This document shows positions 60,704 to 64,000 of a stretch of 64,000 nucleotides of DNA, piece by piece. Both the position numbers and the translations under genes were made by a program. The notes under the pieces are model-generated. The model ran no database searches. It was not told the DNA's origin and saw only the letters and a program-made list of their open reading frames with translations. Location of the stretch: IMG/VR virus record IMGVR_UViG_3300034105_003151, positions 87,301-151,300 of that record; one strand, given 5' to 3'. This DNA comes from a virus. Every line of letters starts with the position of its first letter. Position 1 is the first letter of the stretch.

Positions 60704-60980
60704 TAAAGAATATGAATTTGTAGGCTATGAAGTCCTAGCCAAATCTGATGGAATTGTTTTTCGTTCTACTGAAAATATTAAATCTATTTTTATAGGCAAT
60801 ACTAGATTTATTTTTAATCAACTCTATTATTGTTCAATGTTCTTATCTAACATGGACGGAAAGTTATTTGCATATTGGACACCAGTTTACAAAGAAGAAT
60901 TTGATATGGATAAAACTTTTAAAGAGTTGATTTATCTAACTAGCGAAACAGCATCAGACAATACAGGATTTTACCAATGA
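60669..60980 (+). CDS. hypothetical beta protein
   Basis: 103 residues from ATG 60669 (GAGG at 60660); an ATG three bases earlier is also possible. TKVKLVYQTIDKEYEFVGYE, Phe/Tyr-rich. Overlaps the previous gene by 35 bases. Confidence 0.75.
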   Translation: MTKVKLVYQTIDKEYEFVGYEVLAKSDGIVFRSTENIKSIFIGNTRFIFNQLYYCSMFLSNMDGKLFAYWTPVYKEEFDMDKTFKELIYLTSETASDNTGFYQ

Positions 60981-61255
60981 GTAGTAGTGTTATACCAGCA
61001 GAAAAAGCTAAAGAAATTACCGGGCGTTTTCAAGACACCCTAGATGCAGAAATATTATCTCAGATAAATACCAAGATAGAGATAGAAGCTAACAGAGGTA
61101 ATTGGGCCATATCTTTTGGTGACTGTATAACTTCGATTAGTCATTCCGCTAAAGCATATCTTGAAAGTAGAGGATATAAAGTGAAATATATTTCCAGTTC
61201 TGATCCCAGAGAGGATTACTCTTATTATGTTATTTCTTGGGGGGAACAAGCTTGA
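60977..61255 (+). CDS. hypothetical alpha/beta protein
   Basis: 92 residues, ATGA overlap. Helix-rich start, then SHSAKAYLESRGYKVKYISS, as in small phage NTP- or cleft-binding folds. Unknown. Confidence 0.8.
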   Translation: MSSSVIPAEKAKEITGRFQDTLDAEILSQINTKIEIEANRGNWAISFGDCITSISHSAKAYLESRGYKVKYISSSDPREDYSYYVISWGEQA

Positions 61256-61407
61256 CAGAAGATACAAGTCCAGAATTACAAAAAGCAATACAAAATCTAT
61301 TATGTGACTTATGGCGTAGATATTTTGGTAATGATATCAAGAGTGTTTTTTGTATAACTAAAATAGAAAATGAGGAAGGATTAAAAAAATTAGATGAACA
61401 CAGTTGA
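61252..61407 (+). CDS. hypothetical small protein, TTG start
   Basis: 51 residues from TTG 61252, overlapping the previous stop. Helical (PELQKAIQNLLCDLWRRYFG), acidic end. Without it there would be a 138-base gap, unusual here. Overlaps thyX by 14 bases. Confidence 0.65.
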   Translation: MTEDTSPELQKAIQNLLCDLWRRYFGNDIKSVFCITKIENEEGLKKLDEHS

Positions 61408-62056
61408 ATTATTAGGATACTATGGTGACGATAAGACTCATGCTAGTTCTGCTTGGACTAGCACCTCCCGAGATTTATCGCAGGATAAAATTGAGAGAAT
61501 CCCTAAGCTGCTAAAAATGCTTGCTAGCGAGGGTCATCATACTCCTTTTGAGAAGTCCACTCTGCATTTTCTAGTAACAACAGATATCGCCTCTCATATC
61601 CATATTATTAAGCATAGGATTGGGGTTAGTGTGAATGGTGAATCTGCCCGATATAAGGAAATTAAAGAGGATAAGTATTACATTCCAAAGGATTGGGGGA
61701 ACGAATGTCCTCAAGTGATGGATGACACAAGAATTGACCCTTCTAAATCTTGGGCGAAACAACTTGAAGAATATACTGAACTTGGCAATACGTTATATCA
61801 TCAATGCCTTGAAGATTTAACACCAGTTCTTGGTCGCAAGCGAGCAAAAGAATCCGCTCGATTTTTCAAAACTTATAATTCTCAGATAACAGCAGACGTT
61901 AGTTTTAATTGGAGAAGTTTTGCCCACTTCTTATCCTTGCGTAACAAACCTAATGCTCAGTTAGAGATTAGGGAAATCGCCCAACAAATGTTGGATTTAG
62001 TTAAGAATATCGAAGACAATCCTTTTAAGTATACCATTGAAGCATTTGATCTATGA
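61394..62056 (+). CDS. thyX: flavin-dependent thymidylate synthase
   Basis: 220 residues, the usual ThyX length. The signature KHRIGVSVNGESARYKE (residues 73-89) matches RHRxxSxNExSxRY, with Lys replacing the first Arg and Gly replacing the second-last conserved Glu/Gln context. A C-terminal LRNKPNAQLEIREIAQQM matches the family end. It makes dTMP from dUMP with FAD, NADPH and methylene-tetrahydrofolate, supplying thymidine for phage DNA. Confidence 0.95.
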   Translation: MNTVELLGYYGDDKTHASSAWTSTSRDLSQDKIERIPKLLKMLASEGHHTPFEKSTLHFLVTTDIASHIHIIKHRIGVSVNGESARYKEIKEDKYYIPKDWGNECPQVMDDTRIDPSKSWAKQLEEYTELGNTLYHQCLEDLTPVLGRKRAKESARFFKTYNSQITADVSFNWRSFAHFLSLRNKPNAQLEIREIAQQMLDLVKNIEDNPFKYTIEAFDL

Positions 62057-62072
62057 AGCGAGAGGAGCTAGA

Positions 62073-62261
62073 ATGGAAGTCGATCTAGAAGAATTTCGCC
62101 AATCAATTATCGACTCATATATTAGCTACACTAGCGTTATGTGTAATTTTGATATTAGTTGGTGTGAAGATGGAATCAGACGAGCAAAAGAAGCCAAAAC
62201 AATACAAGAATTAGAAAAAATTGACGAAGTTATTGAAAAGGCATGGGACAACATTGAATAA
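62073..62261 (+). CDS. hypothetical helical protein
   Basis: 62 residues from ATG 62073 after GAGGAGCTAGA. Helical and acidic (LEEFRQSIIDSYISYTSVMC). Unknown. Confidence 0.75.
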   Translation: MEVDLEEFRQSIIDSYISYTSVMCNFDISWCEDGIRRAKEAKTIQELEKIDEVIEKAWDNIE

Positions 62262-62427
62262 AAAAATAGAAGAAATAATTAAATTGTGTCAAGAAAAAAT
62301 TGAAGATCAGAAGGATAGAGAAAAAGGAACCGTCTATGGTATTGATGATTATAATGATGGACGCATAGTAGGAGCAGCAGCACTTGCTAGAAAAGTTTTA
62401 TCGTTATTAAAAGTTAACTTTCACTAG
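62254..62427 (+). CDS. hypothetical helical protein, TTG start
   Basis: 57 residues from TTG 62254, overlapping the previous stop. Helical (KKIEEIIKLCQEKIEDQKDR), then a Gly/Ala segment IVGAAALARKVLSLL. Start uncertain. Confidence 0.65.
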   Translation: MNKKIEEIIKLCQEKIEDQKDREKGTVYGIDDYNDGRIVGAAALARKVLSLLKVNFH

Positions 62428-62436
62428 GAGTAAGTT

Positions 62437-62859
62437 ATGATTATAGGAGTAACAGGAACTCGTAACGGAATGAACGAGATTCAGAAACGTAATGTTACAG
62501 AATTTTTGAGAAAGTCGCGGGAAGAATTAGAATATGAAATGTTTACCTTGCGTCATGGAGATTGTGTGGGAGTTGATGCAGAGGTAGCGAAAATTGCCCA
62601 TGATCTAGGATACGTTATATTTTGCCATCCTCCTGTTGATGATTCCCTAAGAGCATTTTACGACGCTGATTTCACAGCTTCTCCTAAAAATCATTTTGCT
62701 CGTAATCGTGATATTGTTGATAATAGCGACCTACTAATAGTGGTTCCTATGGACAACGAGCGTAAAACCAGGGGTGGCACTTGGTATACTTATGATTATG
62801 CAATGAAGAAGAGGATTGCTATTAGCGTGTTCTATCCAGATGGAAGGATCGGACCATGA
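62437..62859 (+). CDS. SLOG/DUF2493-like nucleotide-binding protein
   Basis: 140 residues. IIGVTGTRNGM at the start, LRHGDCVGVDAEVAKIAHDL near residue 48, then HFARNRDIVDNSDLLIVVPM and TRGGTWYTYDYA. This is the SLOG-type Rossmann fold that binds nucleotides or their derivatives (DprA/YspA-like relatives). In phages such proteins may sense or hydrolyse signal nucleotides. Role inferred only from the fold. Confidence 0.85.
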   Translation: MIIGVTGTRNGMNEIQKRNVTEFLRKSREELEYEMFTLRHGDCVGVDAEVAKIAHDLGYVIFCHPPVDDSLRAFYDADFTASPKNHFARNRDIVDNSDLLIVVPMDNERKTRGGTWYTYDYAMKKRIAISVFYPDGRIGP

Positions 62860-63164
62860 GCCGCGTAACTAATGTAATAGTTACCCTGGATATTTTAGAC
62901 CATAAATTCATTATAGATAGATTAAACACTTGGCTAAGGCTAGGAGATCATTCTACTCTATTAAAAGTAGATGAATATTGTGGAGGAAAAGCATTTGAAG
63001 CTCATGTATATATGGGTGCTTTTAATTATTTCAATAGTTATAGATTCTTAGAATTCTGTAAATTAATTAAACAAAAACATAAACATCATCATATACATTT
63101 TAGTTTGCTGATTGTTGATCCAGAAAATAGTCATTATTTTTTGGAAATAGGAGAACCTCTCTAG
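62856..63164 (+). CDS. hypothetical alpha/beta protein
   Basis: 102 residues, ATGA overlap. SRVTNVIVTLDILDHKFIID, then many Tyr, Phe and His. This start recalls small phage proteins of ferredoxin-like fold. Unknown. Confidence 0.8.
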   Translation: MSRVTNVIVTLDILDHKFIIDRLNTWLRLGDHSTLLKVDEYCGGKAFEAHVYMGAFNYFNSYRFLEFCKLIKQKHKHHHIHFSLLIVDPENSHYFLEIGEPL

Positions 63165-63520
63165 TGAAAAATGGTATAGTCTGCGATATCTGTGGTCAAA
63201 ACACCACCATCTATACTAAAGTTCATAAGACTGTTCCTTTTGTTGATGGCAGAAATTATGAAAAGGTTTGTTTCGGATGTTTTAATGTGCCTAGAACAAG
63301 CAATCAAACATACCAGTCTGATGGATGCTTAAAAGATCATATTGAATTAGATTACTCCCCCGAATATCTTCACTCAGCCAAGGAGTTGACAAACGAGGGT
63401 TGTTGTGATACTCTTAAAGAAGCAAAGGCTTGTTTAGAAGCGGTCAGCAAACTTTGTTCCAAAGCAAAGCGAAGTGTTAAACTAAAAGGAAAGCCTAAAC
63501 CAGAATGGATAATAACATGA
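63164..63520 (+). CDS. zinc-ribbon protein, GTG start
   Basis: 118 residues from GTG 63164 (site TAGGAGAACCTCTCTA). CDICGQNTTIYTKVH, then VCFGCFN: a CxxC...CxxC ribbon. The second half is helical and basic. Unknown. Confidence 0.8.
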   Translation: MKNGIVCDICGQNTTIYTKVHKTVPFVDGRNYEKVCFGCFNVPRTSNQTYQSDGCLKDHIELDYSPEYLHSAKELTNEGCCDTLKEAKACLEAVSKLCSKAKRSVKLKGKPKPEWIIT

Positions 63521-63783
63521 AAAAGATCGTAACAGAAATAGGCAGAAAAGATATTGATTTTGAAGACAGCATCGATAATGTGATTTCTATGCTTCAAAGA
63601 TACAAAGAAGAGGGATGGACAAATATTACTTGCGAGTACATTTACGATACAAAAATTTATCATTTTTGTAAGCAGCGACATGAAACAGACAATGAATACA
63701 ATGAGCGTATTTTGCTGGAAGAATCCATCAGGGAATATCGACGCAAACACTATGAGGATCTCAAAAAGGAATCTATCTGGTAA
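63517..63783 (+). CDS. hypothetical charged protein
   Basis: 88 residues from ATG 63517 (ATGA overlap). Acidic/basic helices (YKEEGWTNITCEYIYDTKIY). Its stop overlaps the next ATG. Confidence 0.8.
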   Translation: MKKIVTEIGRKDIDFEDSIDNVISMLQRYKEEGWTNITCEYIYDTKIYHFCKQRHETDNEYNERILLEESIREYRRKHYEDLKKESIW

Positions 63784-64000
63784 TGAATAAAGATCAAATG
63801 ATAGAAGCATTCAAGAAAATAATGGAGAAACAGAGCAAACACGATCTGTATTGGAATACCACTACAGTAATCTCTGCTTTCCCAGGAACAGGAAAGACAT
63901 TTTATTTTCAGAGATCGAAATTTAAGAAGGTATTAGATAGCGATAGCTCAAAATTTGATAAACAATACTTTCCAGAAAATTATATCGAACATATCAAAGA
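63783..64000 (+). CDS. P-loop kinase-like protein, partial
   Basis: At least 72 residues, cut by the window end. Walker A AFPGTGKT near residue 32 after a beta strand (TTVISAFPGTGKTFYF), then LDSDSSKFDKQYFPENYIEH. The pattern matches phage-encoded small nucleotide or nucleoside-phosphate kinases. With thyX close by, dNMP phosphorylation is likely. Confidence 0.85.
   Translation, partial: MNKDQMIEAFKKIMEKQSKHDLYWNTTTVISAFPGTGKTFYFQRSKFKKVLDSDSSKFDKQYFPENYIEHIK

Noticed and set aside
1-64000. Diversity-generating retroelement, integrase or lysogeny module
   Set aside because: No reverse transcriptase, template/variable repeat, integrase, attachment site or repressor was found in the window.
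1-64000. Stop-codon reassignment
   Set aside because: All three stops end genes cleanly, and conserved proteins (terminase, capsid, ThyX, Gmd) have no in-frame stops.

Overview
The window is part of a tailed double-stranded DNA phage genome, probably a large one, since 64 kb covers only part of it. One strand carries a complete packaging and head module with tail-fibre genes: small-terminase candidate, terminase large subunit, portal, protease/scaffold, decoration protein, major capsid protein, fibres and head-tail connectors. The other strand carries well over one hundred very small genes plus 27 tRNA genes. No integrase, repressor or transposase is visible.

Layout. Positions 1-19669 are read leftwards as one tightly overlapping late operon. 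Its first genes are a small acidic protein, a phage sigma factor of the T4 gp55 kind and a helix-turn-helix/coiled-coil protein. Then come GDP-mannose 4,6-dehydratase, an HNH nuclease and an ERCC4-fold nuclease, followed by the head genes, fibres (including a 998-residue DUF285/BspA-like repeat protein) and neck genes running off the left edge. A divergent promoter pair lies at 19679-19729. From 19750 to 64000 everything is read rightwards. Up to about 43 kb the genes form about 16 short transcription units. Each unit is preceded by a repeated intergenic element made of one or two CCTTA/TAAGG hairpins around a GC-rich core, then a TTGACA/TATAAT promoter. Two tRNA clusters (30777-32098 and 38565-40374) together cover all 20 amino acids. 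From about 45 kb on, genes are packed end to end with ATGA-type overlaps and only occasional promoters. These include a HAD-family protein, a HhH-GPD glycosylase fold, thyX, a SLOG-like nucleotide-binding protein and a truncated P-loop kinase.

How the parts fit. The rightward genes look like early, host-takeover functions: many tiny unknowns, zinc-ribbon proteins, a DUF932 protein, a phosphoribosyltransferase, nucleotide-metabolism genes and tRNAs. The leftward strand is the late programme, probably switched on through the gp55-like sigma factor that heads it.

Host. It cannot be read directly. A type IV pilin-like protein with an N-terminus of the kind common in Planctomycetes, and a small secreted protein with a Cys-Asn-Gly-Cys-like start, weakly suggest a planctomycete. 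This is inference only.

Points of most interest are the repeated hairpin/GC-core element, two strongly structured candidate RNAs (32131-32272 and 35464-35727), a tRNA-like RNA that does not fold as a normal tRNA, and a phage-encoded pseudopilin.
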